DNA of 64,000 nucleotides from Clostridia bacterium. Its GTDB lineage: Bacteria > Bacillota > Clostridia > Christensenellales > Aristaeellaceae. The position numbers were made by a program, and so were the translations under genes. Location of the stretch: contig JAFROK010000052.1 of NCBI GenBank assembly GCA_017429695.1, positions 1 through 64,000 of the forward strand, written 5' to 3'. The notes beneath the pieces were generated by a model that did no database searches, had not been told where the DNA came from, and saw nothing but the letters and a program-made list of their open reading frames with translations. Positions 7,752 through 15,858 of this stretch are shown here, piece after piece; the first letter of the stretch is position 1; the number at the start of each line of letters is the position of its first letter.

Positions 7752-8561
7752 TCATCCTTCCTGTGTGTTGCCATGCATATTTTCGGCCAGCTGCTTCAGC
7801 ATGGCTATATCTTCAATTAACGGCTGGCCATGAAACACGGACCTTGTATATTCAATGACAAAGGAGGCATCCGGGGTGGTTCGGGCCAGGTAAGGGACCA
7901 GGGCGGCATAATCGACCGTACCGTTGTTCAGGCGGTTATGGAGGTCGTGGATTCCGTCGTTGTTGTGCAGGTGGTAACCGCCGATCTGATCGCGGAGATC
8001 ACAGATGAGCCTGAAAAGGTCCCAACTGTTGGCGTTTGCATGGCCGATATCAATCATGACGGGGAGGCGCATACTTCGGCAAAGATCCGTAAATTCCGAT
8101 TGATCCAGGAGCATGGTTCCGTCCAAACGGGTGCCTGTGTTTTCCGTCAGGATGACCACATCCGGAAGCTGCTCCCGAAGCTTTGCCAGATTATCCAGGG
8201 AGGTCTGCAGCATCCGGTCCTTTTCACCGGGGACGATGGGGCAGTTATTGAGATGATAGACCATTTTTTCCGGGCACAGCATTCGGGCATACCGGAGCGT
8301 CTGCTCCATATGATAACGCCCTTCCGCTTCCGCCGGGCTGCCGGGCGGAGCGCTGTGTTCCACTCCCCAGACGGGTTCATGAAAAATCAAAGGGCCTTGC
8401 TCAAACAGGGCAAGATTCCGGTCCAGGTTATCCCTGAAATCCGGGAGATCAAACATCATCAGGAGCTCAAAACCCAGGGAAGGGCCAAAGGTTTCCCGGT
8501 AGATTTCTGCTGTTTCCAGATGCGACCGCGGCAGCACGCAGGTATCAATCAGAAAATTCAT
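7752..8561 (-). CDS. Sugar phosphate isomerase/epimerase-like TIM barrel protein
   Basis: This 269-residue protein matches the AP-endonuclease-2/xylose isomerase-like TIM barrel. Segments such as VILTENTGT, LPVMIDIGHAN, GGYHLHNNDG and FVIEYTRS supply the typical strand-end Glu, Asp and His metal ligands. Substrate is unknown; relatives isomerise or epimerise sugars. AGGAGGG precedes ATG at 8561. Its stop lies four bases from the cyclase start, so the two are cotranscribed and probably translationally coupled. Confidence 0.75.
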   Translation of the reverse strand: MNFLIDTCVLPRSHLETAEIYRETFGPSLGFELLMMFDLPDFRDNLDRNLALFEQGPLIFHEPVWGVEHSAPPGSPAEAEGRYHMEQTLRYARMLCPEKMVYHLNNCPIVPGEKDRMLQTSLDNLAKLREQLPDVVILTENTGTRLDGTMLLDQSEFTDLCRSMRLPVMIDIGHANANSWDLFRLICDLRDQIGGYHLHNNDGIHDLHNRLNNGTVDYAALVPYLARTTPDASFVIEYTRSVFHGQPLIEDIAMLKQLAENMHGNTQEG

Positions 8562-8584
8562 GCCAGCCCTCCTGTTACGGTATG

Positions 8585-8623
8585 AAAAAACCCGGGATCC
8601 CGCCGGAAGACGGGGCCGGGAAT
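8585..8623 (-). terminator. Terminator after the cyclic-nucleotide-binding gene
   Basis: On the minus strand a GC-rich stem around CCCGGCCCCG and CGGGATCCCGGG is followed by TTTTTT. It separates the CNB gene from the isomerase-cyclase operon. Confidence 0.75.
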
Positions 8624-8643
8624 CTGGTTTGACTGTTTACGGT

Positions 8644-9537
8644 TCAGTTGTCTTTTACAGCGGCTTCACATGCCTTGACATAATCCACGGTCAGCCTGCG
8701 AAGACGGTTTGACAGATGAGTGAGGATCATATTGATCTCCATCGGATTGGTGCGGAAAAGGTTTTGCAGATCGTCTGCTCCGATGGTTTCCAGAATCGTG
8801 TTATCCTCTTCGACAACGGCCGTTGCGCTGCGCTTTTCATTGTCGATCATGCCCATTTCACCAAAGAAAGTGCCGGAATAGAGGGAGGTCAGCTTTTTTT
8901 CGGAAGCGGAGCAGTATCCGGCATAAATTCCGACGGAACCGCCATGGACAGCATACATATAGAGGCCTTCATCCCCTTCGCGGAAGATGATTCTTCCCTT
9001 CGGGAAAGACAGGACAGGAAGGGGAGAACCGGCAGGGACGGCATCAGCTTTTTCTTTGATGACATCTTCGGCAGTGAGCGAAGACAATTTTGCGGCACGG
9101 CGGTTGATATCCGCGTATTTCTTCATCCTGGACAGGAAGCTTTCTTTTTTGGAGGCGGCTTCATCCTGTTTTTCTTTCAGGAAGAGGTTGACTTCTTCGT
9201 ATTCTTCCGTCAGGGAACGAATGCGGCTGCTCAGCTGTTTCATGATGGCCAGGATCTGCTCGGGCTTTTCAGAGAAATAATCATTCAGATTCTGCTCACT
9301 GATTTCGACTACCCGGAGATCTTTTTCGGCCACGACGGTGGTTGTGCGGGGACAGGCATCGATCACGGCCATTTCGCCGAAGAACTGTCCGGGCATCATA
9401 TCGGTCAGCTTGCGCTGATTCGGCTCGCCGTAATCAAGATAGGCGCCGGCGACGCCGTCCAGAATCTGGTAGAAACAGGAACCGGTGTCTCCTTCGCGGA
9501 AAATCACATCGCCTGCATGAAATAATTTCTCGTTCAT
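8644..9537 (-). CDS. Tandem cyclic nucleotide-binding domain protein
   Basis: The 297-residue protein contains two CNB domains (about 1-115 and 175-295) joined by a charged helical linker. Each has the phosphate-binding cassette: FFGEMAVIDACPRTT in the first and FFGEMGMIDNEKRSA in the second, including the conserved Gly-Glu and Arg. There is no DNA-binding or kinase domain, so it resembles a PKA-regulatory-subunit-like sensor acting through a partner. The first cassette has Arg-Thr, as in cGMP-preferring domains; the second has Arg-Ser. It lies just upstream of the cyclase operon and is its likely effector. I prefer ATG 9537 because AAAGGG abuts the ATG at 9546. Confidence 0.88.
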   Translation of the reverse strand: MNEKLFHAGDVIFREGDTGSCFYQILDGVAGAYLDYGEPNQRKLTDMMPGQFFGEMAVIDACPRTTTVVAEKDLRVVEISEQNLNDYFSEKPEQILAIMKQLSSRIRSLTEEYEEVNLFLKEKQDEAASKKESFLSRMKKYADINRRAAKLSSLTAEDVIKEKADAVPAGSPLPVLSFPKGRIIFREGDEGLYMYAVHGGSVGIYAGYCSASEKKLTSLYSGTFFGEMGMIDNEKRSATAVVEEDNTILETIGADDLQNLFRTNPMEINMILTHLSNRLRRLTVDYVKACEAAVKDN

Positions 9538-9598
9538 ACTGTTCATCCCTTTCCGAGTCCTTATCGCATAAATGCTATGGAATTCAAATTCTTCAAAT

Positions 9599-9628
9599 AT
9601 TCTAAACGCTTGAATTATTGTTTGTCAA
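9599..9628 (-). promoter_or_regulatory. Promoter of the CNB protein gene
   Basis: On the minus strand TTGACA (9628-9623), an 18-base spacer and TAGAAT (9604-9599). Confidence 0.7.
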
Positions 9629-9671
9629 GGAGATTTTGGGACACGGAATCCGCAAAAAAACAATCAGCCCA

Positions 9672-9701
9672 TTGATAATTGGACAAAAAACGGTATATAT
9701 T
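9672..9701 (+). promoter_or_regulatory. Promoter of the GNAT gene
   Basis: TTGATA at 9672-9677 and TATATT at 9696-9701 are separated by 18 bases, 25 bp before the TTG start codon. Confidence 0.55.
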
Positions 9702-9726
9702 AATTGTGGCGAAAGGAGGAGTTCCT

Positions 9727-10179
9727 TTGGAATACGAAATCCGGCAGGTTACGATTGATGATTATGAAGCCATTTATGCGCTCTGGAACAGCACTGAACA
9801 GAGCCGCCGGGCCCTGAACCCCGTGGATGACAGCCGGGAAGGCATTGGCAGATATCTGAAACGCAATCCCAATACCTGCTTTGCGGCAGTCCGGGACGGC
9901 CGGATTATCGGCGTGATCCTGACCGGGCATGACGGGCGCAGGGGGATTATTCATCACATGTGCGTCCATCCGGACTGCCGGCGGATGGGAATTGCCGCAC
10001 GCCTTGTTTCCGAAGCAGAGAAGGCCTTGAAGGAAGAAGGTATCCAGAAAGTGTTCGGCCTTGTTTTTGTTGATAACGAAGACGCCAATGCCTTCTGGGA
10101 AAAACAGGGATATTCGCTGCGGACCAATCTGAACTACCGAAACAAGAGCCTGAACGACAGAATACCGACTGGAGAATAA
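9727..10179 (+). CDS. GNAT family N-acetyltransferase
   Basis: The 150-residue protein is a single GNAT domain that would transfer an acetyl group from acetyl-CoA to an amine. The acetyl-CoA motif is visible as MCVHPDCRRMGIAARLV, followed by the VFVDNEDANAFWEKQGY segment typical of motif B. Substrate cannot be predicted. AAAGGAGG at 9713-9720 requires the TTG start at 9727; the upstream in-frame ATG at 9679 lies inside the promoter. A lipoprotein gene follows 28 bp later and may be cotranscribed. Confidence 0.85.
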   Translation: MEYEIRQVTIDDYEAIYALWNSTEQSRRALNPVDDSREGIGRYLKRNPNTCFAAVRDGRIIGVILTGHDGRRGIIHHMCVHPDCRRMGIAARLVSEAEKALKEEGIQKVFGLVFVDNEDANAFWEKQGYSLRTNLNYRNKSLNDRIPTGE

Positions 10180-10207
10180 TAAAGCAACAGAAAAGAAGGA
10201 AAATACC

Positions 10208-10624
10208 ATGAAGAAGAAAATGATCGGAATTGCAGCTGTGATGCTGGCGATGCTCCTGGTGCTGACCGCGTGCGGATCACGCATTGAAGGAACGTGGAAC
10301 CTGACGGACATTCAGTATCCGGGAGTGACCGGGACGGGCGGCCTGGATATGAAGACGGCGCTGGCCACCGGCATCGTCGGAATGCAGATGACGCTGAAAG
10401 ACGGGGTGATGTCCGTTAACGTGACCGGCATGCTTGCAAGCCTTATCCAGGGCGACAGCGGGAGCGGTATCATCAACGGCGGCGGAAAGTATCAGATTTC
10501 AGGCAACCAGCTGACCGTCACAAACCAGAACGACGAAAAGGTAACCGTTGAATACTCAGTGAACGGGGATACGCTGGAACTGAAAGCCGACAGCGGCACG
10601 CTGGTTTTTACGCGCCAGAAGTAA
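10208..10624 (+). CDS. Small lipoprotein, lipocalin-like
   Basis: The 138-residue protein has a lipoprotein signal (MKKKMIGIAAVMLAMLL then LTAC, Cys22), so it is anchored to the outer face of the membrane. The mature part begins IEGTWNLTDI and ends DTLELKADSGTLVFTRQK. This weight of GTW start and beta-strand repeats is common in lipocalin-like/DUF5640-type lipoproteins of Clostridia, which have no established function. It probably shares the transcript of the GNAT gene. Confidence 0.75.
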   Translation: MKKKMIGIAAVMLAMLLVLTACGSRIEGTWNLTDIQYPGVTGTGGLDMKTALATGIVGMQMTLKDGVMSVNVTGMLASLIQGDSGSGIINGGGKYQISGNQLTVTNQNDEKVTVEYSVNGDTLELKADSGTLVFTRQK

Positions 10625-10665
10625 TCCGGAGACGGACGTGAGTTGACAGCGAAAGGCGGAGGCAT

Positions 10666-12165
10666 ATGCGCAGGAAATATGTGATTCATGAAGGCGATAC
10701 CGCAGCGTTCCGGAACCTGACGGACTACAGCGTCGGCACCGGGCGGCTGGACCTGGCACTGCACAAGGAATACCAGGAGCAGCTGGCGGCGGTGCAGAAG
10801 GAATGCCATTTCCGCCACATCCGGGGACACGGGCTTTTCAGCGACCAGATGGGCATTTACCAGGAATGGGGTCCGCCTTTTGCTGAAAAAGAACAGTGGT
10901 ATTGCTTTACATACCTGGACCGGGTGATTGACGCATGGCTGGAAAACGGAATTGAGCCTTTCCTGGAGCTGGGGTTTATGCCGGAGAAACTGACGGAATC
11001 CACCCAGACGCTGTTTTACTGGAAAGCGCATACCGTGCCGCCGAAGGATCCGGCGGAATGGCAGCGGCTGGTGAAGGAAACCCTGAAGCACCTGACACAC
11101 CGCTATGGAAAAGAACGGGTGGAGACCTGGCCGTGCGAAATCTGGAACGAGCCGAACCTGCGCGGCTTCTGGGAAAACGCCGACAAACCGAAATACCTGG
11201 AATTGTACCGGATCACCGTTCAGGCGGTGAAGGAAGTGCTGCCCGGCATGCTCGTCGGCGGCCCCGCGATCTGCGGCGGAGAGGGAAGCCAGCAATGGAT
11301 TTCAGATTTCCTGGCCTTCTGCCGGGATGAAAAGCTGCCGGTGGACTTTGTGACGCGGCACGCTTACCTGGGCCAGCCACCGGAGCATAAATCCCGGTAC
11401 CTGTATCACGGCATGAATGATCCGGAGGTCCTGATTGCGGAAATGCAGGAATCCCGGAATATTATTGATTCCTTCCCGGAATTCAGGGGCATGCCAATGT
11501 ATATTACCGAATTCAATACGAGCTATCATCCGTTCTGCCCGATTCACGACACGAACCGGAACGCGGCGATCTGCGCGGCACTACTGGCCCGGCTCGGGGA
11601 TGTGGCGGACGGATACAGCTACTGGACATTCGGGGATGTTTTTGAAGAGCAGGGCATTCCGAACCGGCCGTTCCACGGCGGATTCGGGATGATGGCCAAC
11701 GGGCTGATTCCGAAACCGACGCTCTGGACATTTGCCTTCTTTGCGAACCTGAAGGGAGCATGCGTACTGAAAAATGAGCATGCCGTGGCGGTGCGCCGGG
11801 AAGACGGGGGATATGAAGCGGTGCTCTGGAATCTCTGTGGAAAAGAGAAGGAAGCACTGAAGATTTCACTTACCCTTCCTGTGGCAGGGGATTCCGCAGC
11901 AATGATTGAAATGGTGGACGAAGAATGCTGCAACCCGCTGGCTTGCTGGCACCGGATGGGCGAACCGGCGGACCTGACGGAAGAACAGCTGGCTTTCCTG
12001 CGCGCCGCCGGACAGCCGGCGCGGAAAGTGATTGTGCCGGAAGAGACAGAAAACGGCACCAAAGTCGATCTGACACTGGCGCCGAATGCGGTGGCCCGGG
12101 TGCGGCTGGTTCCGGTGAACCGTTCGTCTGATCCGGGATATGATTACAGCTGGTACTGCGATTAA
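10666..12165 (+). CDS. GH39 family beta-xylosidase-like glycoside hydrolase
   Basis: This 499-residue protein is a clan GH-A hydrolase of family 39, which releases xylose from xylo-oligosaccharides. Acid/base E162 is in WNEPN and the nucleophile E282 in YITEFNTSY; RHIRGHGLF and HAYLGQPP are further family-like segments. A C-terminal beta domain follows the barrel. No signal peptide is present, so it acts in the cytoplasm on imported oligosaccharides. GCGAAAGGCGGAGG precedes ATG 10666, 41 bp after the lipoprotein stop. It suits the arabinoxylan locus found later in the window, although it is not adjacent to it. Confidence 0.88.
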   Translation: MRRKYVIHEGDTAAFRNLTDYSVGTGRLDLALHKEYQEQLAAVQKECHFRHIRGHGLFSDQMGIYQEWGPPFAEKEQWYCFTYLDRVIDAWLENGIEPFLELGFMPEKLTESTQTLFYWKAHTVPPKDPAEWQRLVKETLKHLTHRYGKERVETWPCEIWNEPNLRGFWENADKPKYLELYRITVQAVKEVLPGMLVGGPAICGGEGSQQWISDFLAFCRDEKLPVDFVTRHAYLGQPPEHKSRYLYHGMNDPEVLIAEMQESRNIIDSFPEFRGMPMYITEFNTSYHPFCPIHDTNRNAAICAALLARLGDVADGYSYWTFGDVFEEQGIPNRPFHGGFGMMANGLIPKPTLWTFAFFANLKGACVLKNEHAVAVRREDGGYEAVLWNLCGKEKEALKISLTLPVAGDSAAMIEMVDEECCNPLACWHRMGEPADLTEEQLAFLRAAGQPARKVIVPEETENGTKVDLTLAPNAVARVRLVPVNRSSDPGYDYSWYCD

Positions 12166-12383
12166 TAAATGGTTTCGATATCCCCGGTGATGCCGTAACG
12201 CTCTTTGAAGGCAGCCAGGTCGGCCGGGGAAGTGATCAGCATGACATCGTGAAAGCGGCCGGTGCCGTTTTCGCGGAAGCCGGCGGTTTTTTCGCCGGTG
12301 CAGATGCTGGACCGGATGACAGGAGTCAGGTTTTCCCTGTCGTATGATTCCCGCGGAACCGGTTTTTTACCAAACAGTTTCAT
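12162..12383 (-). CDS. Small conserved hypothetical protein
   Basis: The 73-residue protein starts MKLFGKKPVPRESYDREN, contains SSICTGEKTAGF and ends GITGDIETIY. I recognise the pattern as a small protein widespread in Clostridia but know no function for it; it is soluble with one Cys. GGAGG is correctly placed before ATG 12383 on the minus strand. Its stop overlaps the stop of the convergent GH39 gene by four bases. Expression from this strand is supported only by the ribosome binding site and composition. Confidence 0.6.
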   Translation of the reverse strand: MKLFGKKPVPRESYDRENLTPVIRSSICTGEKTAGFRENGTGRFHDVMLITSPADLAAFKERYGITGDIETIY

Positions 12384-12412
12384 GCTTTGCCTCCATTGTT
12401 TGCCTGTTAAAG

Positions 12413-12468
12413 GAGACTCGGGGACGGTTCCAGGCCTCAGATGAGACCAGAAACCATCCCCGAGTCTC
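12413..12468. terminator. Long hairpin between minus-strand genes
   Basis: A 12-bp perfect stem GAGACTCGGGGA/TCCCCGAGTCTC (12413-12424 and 12457-12468) extends inward through GGTT/AACC. On the minus strand it follows the stop of the DUF6273-type gene and is trailed by CTCCTTTAAC. It shares the core GGGGACGGT with the hairpin at 20006-20028. Confidence 0.55.
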
Positions 12469-12494
12469 TGTGTGTTTCAGTGTGTCAATTTGAA

Positions 12495-13742
12495 TCAAAA
12501 CGAATCTGAATTCAGGTCGATCCGGATGACCGGGCGAACGGCGGGATCTTTATAATCCACGAAAGCGCTGCGGCCGGTTCCGTCTCCGGAAACCCGCATG
12601 GCGCAGCTGCCGTTGCTGCCGGGGGAGCGGAGCCACCAGGCACAGGTTTTTGCATCGTCCGGGGAGATCCAGGCGCCGCGGCTGACAGCGTAGGCGGTGG
12701 GAGTGCAGATGCGGGATGCGTCTTTGGTGAAATACTGCCAAGCTTCGGCATAGCTCAGCAGGAACACGGTGTCCTGCGTGTTATTGCTTTCAACCGCTTC
12801 ATATTCGCTGTTTCCCTGCGCCGGGCTGTTGTCCACTTCCGCAGTCAGGATGGCGCTTTTTTCTTTATCGGAGAAAGCGGCGTTCATGAAATCACCGTTC
12901 AGCCAGGCACGGAGGGAACTGTTTTCCCAGGTGATATCTGTGAAATCGGTGTTATAGGGAAGCGTATCCAGCGCGTACCGGCTAACCAGCAGGCTGACCC
13001 CGTCCTTCACATCCAGCACCAGCCATTCGATTTCTTCCAGGCCATCGGCAGCATCGCCGTCCTGCTCATAATGGCCGAAGGTTACATACTCGCCCGGAAC
13101 TTCGAAACGATATTTGCTGACGGCGGAGACCAGTTCCGCGTGGCCGGCCATATATTCGACAGCGGGAGTATAGATGAGGGGATCCGGAATCCGGCGGTAT
13201 GCCTGGACCGCTTCGGCCACATTACCTGCTTCCATCATGGAAACGATATTACTGTATTCGGTCTTTGCGGTTCTGGTGCGCTCGTCATAAGTGCCGACCG
13301 GATAGGTGATCCGGGCTTCTTCTGCTGCGGTGTCGTAGCGGAAGTTGATGGCGACCTGGTCCTTGTTGAACTTAATCACTACATAATGGATGGGCGTCTG
13401 TCCTTCCAGCTCATAATGGTCGATCTCGAAGCGCTCTTTACCCGTCTCATCTTTATATTCGAAATTCGCATCGGCAGCGAACACCCGGGAGCCCATTTTG
13501 CCGGTCTGGGCGGCCAGGAATGCGAGGAAGGCATCGTGCTCTTCCAGGGTGATTCCGGTGAAAACTTCGGTAACGCTGCCGTCGCTGTTTACAATCTCCT
13601 GATCCGGATAGCGGTGCAGATAATCTCCCATCGAAAAGGCGGCGGCTTTTTCTTCGACAGCGGGCTGGGCGCCTTCGGCAGAGGCAATACCTGTCAGCAG
13701 CAGGGCGAAGATCATCAGCAAAGCCAGTATGGTCCGTTTCAT
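12495..13742 (-). CDS. Secreted DUF6273 domain protein
   Basis: The 415-residue protein has a signal peptide (MKRTILALLMIFALLLTGIA, cleavage near ASA-EG). Residues about 225-410 carry the DUF6273 pattern: EWLVLDV, LRAWLNGDF, WWLRSPGSNG and the terminal VRPVIRIDL. This fold is thought to be a C-type-lectin-like or formylglycine-enzyme-like surface domain, with no defined role. The N-terminal half is unrecognised and includes a helical PDPLIYTPAVEY segment. AGGAGG at about 13750 fits the ATG at 13742 rather than the in-frame ATG at 13802. The region 13743-14002 upstream holds the divergent promoter of the next gene. Confidence 0.75.
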   Translation of the reverse strand: MKRTILALLMIFALLLTGIASAEGAQPAVEEKAAAFSMGDYLHRYPDQEIVNSDGSVTEVFTGITLEEHDAFLAFLAAQTGKMGSRVFAADANFEYKDETGKERFEIDHYELEGQTPIHYVVIKFNKDQVAINFRYDTAAEEARITYPVGTYDERTRTAKTEYSNIVSMMEAGNVAEAVQAYRRIPDPLIYTPAVEYMAGHAELVSAVSKYRFEVPGEYVTFGHYEQDGDAADGLEEIEWLVLDVKDGVSLLVSRYALDTLPYNTDFTDITWENSSLRAWLNGDFMNAAFSDKEKSAILTAEVDNSPAQGNSEYEAVESNNTQDTVFLLSYAEAWQYFTKDASRICTPTAYAVSRGAWISPDDAKTCAWWLRSPGSNGSCAMRVSGDGTGRSAFVDYKDPAVRPVIRIDLNSDSF

Positions 13743-13871
13743 TGAGTATCCTCCTCGTCTGCGGATCCGGCAGAAAAGACAGGATCCGTATATTCGAAGC
13801 ACATATCTGGAAGAAATTATACCACGGTTCCGGGATCATGCAAAGAGCTTTTTCGCGGGATTTATTTCTGC

Positions 13872-13900
13872 TTGCGTTTTTGGCACTACAGGACTATCAT
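13872..13900 (+). promoter_or_regulatory. Possible promoter of the cation efflux gene
   Basis: TTGCGT at 13872-13877 and TATCAT at 13895-13900 with a 17-base spacer, about 100 bp before ATG 14003. The -35 match is weak. Nothing else was recognised in 13743-14002. Confidence 0.4.
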
Positions 13901-14002
13901 TTGGCTATTGAGCAAGCCTTCGGGAGCCGGGCCGGACGGGGCAGCGGATGGCAGCCATCTGCGGGACAAACCAAACATCAAGATATGTCAGGGGGAAGCC
14001 AT

Positions 14003-14884
14003 ATGCAGAATGCGACCCGGACTGCCCTGCGGGTGTCCTATATTACCATGGCGATTAATCTTGGCTTGTCGCTGGTCAAACTGGCCGCCGGCCTGCTGGC
14101 GCATTCCGGCGCCATGATCTCCGACGCGGTACATTCCGCTTCGGATGTTTTCAGCACGGTGATCGTTATTATCGGGATGCGGGCGGCCGGAAAGGAATCC
14201 GATAAAGAGCATCCGTACGGGCATGAACGGCTGGAATGCGTGGCGGCCATTGTGCTGGCCGGCGCGCTGCTGGCGACGGGCCTGCTGATCGGATACCAGG
14301 GAATCAGGAGCATTCTGTCGCCGGATCAGGAACTGGCGGTTCCGGGCGTGATGGCGCTGATTGCCGCGGCGGTATCCATTGCCGTGAAGGAAGGTATGTT
14401 CCATTATACCCGGGCAGCGGCTAAGCAGGTGAATTCCGAGGCGCTGATGGCGGACGCCTGGCATCACCGCTCGGACGCGCTGTCGTCCATCGGCGCACTG
14501 ATCGGTATCGCCGGCGCGCGGCTGGGACTGCCGATTATGGATCCGATTGCCAGCTTGGTGATCTGCGTGATGATTGTGAAGGCGGCGTATGATATCTTCC
14601 GGGACGCGGTGGACAAAATGGTGGACCACAGCTGCGACGAGGAAACCGAGAATGCCATCCGGGAGCTGACGCTGAAGCATGAAGGCGTGGAACATATTGA
14701 CCGGATGATGACGCGACAGTTCGGAAACCGGGTTTATATTGAAATGGAAATTTCGGTGGACGGGGAAATGGCGCTGCGGAAGGCGCATGATATTGCGGAG
14801 CAGGTGCATGATCAGATTGAGCAGGCGTTTCCGCAGGTGAAGCATATTATGATACACCTCAATCCCACAGGAGAACACTCTTAA
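14003..14884 (+). CDS. Cation diffusion facilitator family transporter
   Basis: The 293-residue membrane protein belongs to the CDF family, which exports divalent metals such as Zn2+, Mn2+ or Fe2+ in exchange for protons. Six membrane segments fill residues about 10-205. The metal site residues appear as HSGAMISDAVHSASDV in helix 2 and ALMADAWHHRSDALSS in helix 5 (the HxxxD pair), and PYGHERLE lies in the loop. The cytoplasmic C-terminal domain starts near 210. The start at ATG 14003 is preceded by GGGGGAAG. The last base of its TAA is the first base of the next ATG, so translation is coupled. Confidence 0.88.
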   Translation: MQNATRTALRVSYITMAINLGLSLVKLAAGLLAHSGAMISDAVHSASDVFSTVIVIIGMRAAGKESDKEHPYGHERLECVAAIVLAGALLATGLLIGYQGIRSILSPDQELAVPGVMALIAAAVSIAVKEGMFHYTRAAAKQVNSEALMADAWHHRSDALSSIGALIGIAGARLGLPIMDPIASLVICVMIVKAAYDIFRDAVDKMVDHSCDEETENAIRELTLKHEGVEHIDRMMTRQFGNRVYIEMEISVDGEMALRKAHDIAEQVHDQIEQAFPQVKHIMIHLNPTGEHS

Positions 14885-15774
14885 TGGATTATCGGGTAAA
14901 AGAAGAAGAGAACGGGCGGAAGATCCGGGAGGTTCTGCGGCGCGGAATGGGGGTCAGCTATTCCGCGATGAAGAGCGCCAAATGGGGCGGGCGGATACGG
15001 CTGAACGGAGAGAACGTGCATACGGACGCCGTTGTGCATACCGGGGATACCGTTTCGATTGAATGGGCGGAGGATGCGCCGGTATATGCGTTGAAGGCAT
15101 ACGATCTGCCGCTGGAGATTCCCTATGAGGATGAACACCTGATGGTGATCGTCAAGCCTTCGCCCCTGGCCAGCCAGAGTAGCCGGAATCATCCGGACGA
15201 CAGCCTGGAAAACGCATTGTTCAGCTATTCCGGATGCCGGGCGGATTTTGTTTACAGGCCGGTCAACCGCCTGGACAAAGGCACAGGCGGGCTGATGGTG
15301 GTGGCCAAGACACCGCACGCCCAGCACCTGATGCAGAAACAGCTGCATTCGCCTTCTTTCCGGCGGCGCTACCTGGCACTGGCGGACGGCATTCCGGAAG
15401 AGCGGGAAGGCGTGATTGACCTGCCGATTGCCAAAGCGCCGGGAGCAACGGTGAAGCGAATTGTTTCGCCGGACGGGAAGCGCAGCTTAACCCGCTACCG
15501 GGTGCTGCGGGAGACAGAAGCAGGAGAAACACTGATCCTGCTGGAGCTGGAAACGGGACGGACCCACCAGATCCGGGTGCACCTGAGCGCAATCGGGTGT
15601 CCGGTGCACGGGGATTTCCTGTATGGGCAGGAGGATCCGGAACGATTTCCCGGAAACTTTGCGCTGCACAGCGCGTTTCTTGCATTTGTCCATCCGATAA
15701 CCGGGGAAGAGATACAGTTCCGGTCGGTACCGGCATGGGCCGGGGAGGATGTTCTTTTGATGGATAATGATTGA
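14884..15774 (+). CDS. RluA family RNA pseudouridine synthase
   Basis: The 296-residue protein isomerises uridine to pseudouridine in rRNA or tRNA. An S4-like RNA-binding segment (about 12-60) precedes the catalytic domain, with catalytic D131 in the motif RPVNRLDKGTGG; RTHQIRVHL and PVHGDFLYG are further RluA signatures. It is cytoplasmic and complete in length. It starts within the stop codon of the metal exporter gene, a common but functionally unexplained pairing. The precise modified position is not predictable. Confidence 0.9.
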   Translation: MDYRVKEEENGRKIREVLRRGMGVSYSAMKSAKWGGRIRLNGENVHTDAVVHTGDTVSIEWAEDAPVYALKAYDLPLEIPYEDEHLMVIVKPSPLASQSSRNHPDDSLENALFSYSGCRADFVYRPVNRLDKGTGGLMVVAKTPHAQHLMQKQLHSPSFRRRYLALADGIPEEREGVIDLPIAKAPGATVKRIVSPDGKRSLTRYRVLRETEAGETLILLELETGRTHQIRVHLSAIGCPVHGDFLYGQEDPERFPGNFALHSAFLAFVHPITGEEIQFRSVPAWAGEDVLLMDND

Positions 15775-15839
15775 CTTAAACGGTTTTCTTTTTGTATAGT
15801 AGTAAAGATTGCTGCAGGAGGAGATCCTTTGCTCCTGCA
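15771..15839 (+). promoter_or_regulatory. Promoter and 5' UTR hairpin of the CoA ligase gene
   Basis: TTGACT (15771-15776), an 18-base spacer and TATAGT (15795-15800). The transcript leader then contains a perfect stem TGCAGGAG/CTCCTGCA (15813-15820 and 15832-15839), just before GAAAGGAA and the ATG at 15859. Confidence 0.65.
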
Positions 15840-15858
15840 TTGAAAGGAATGGAACAGG

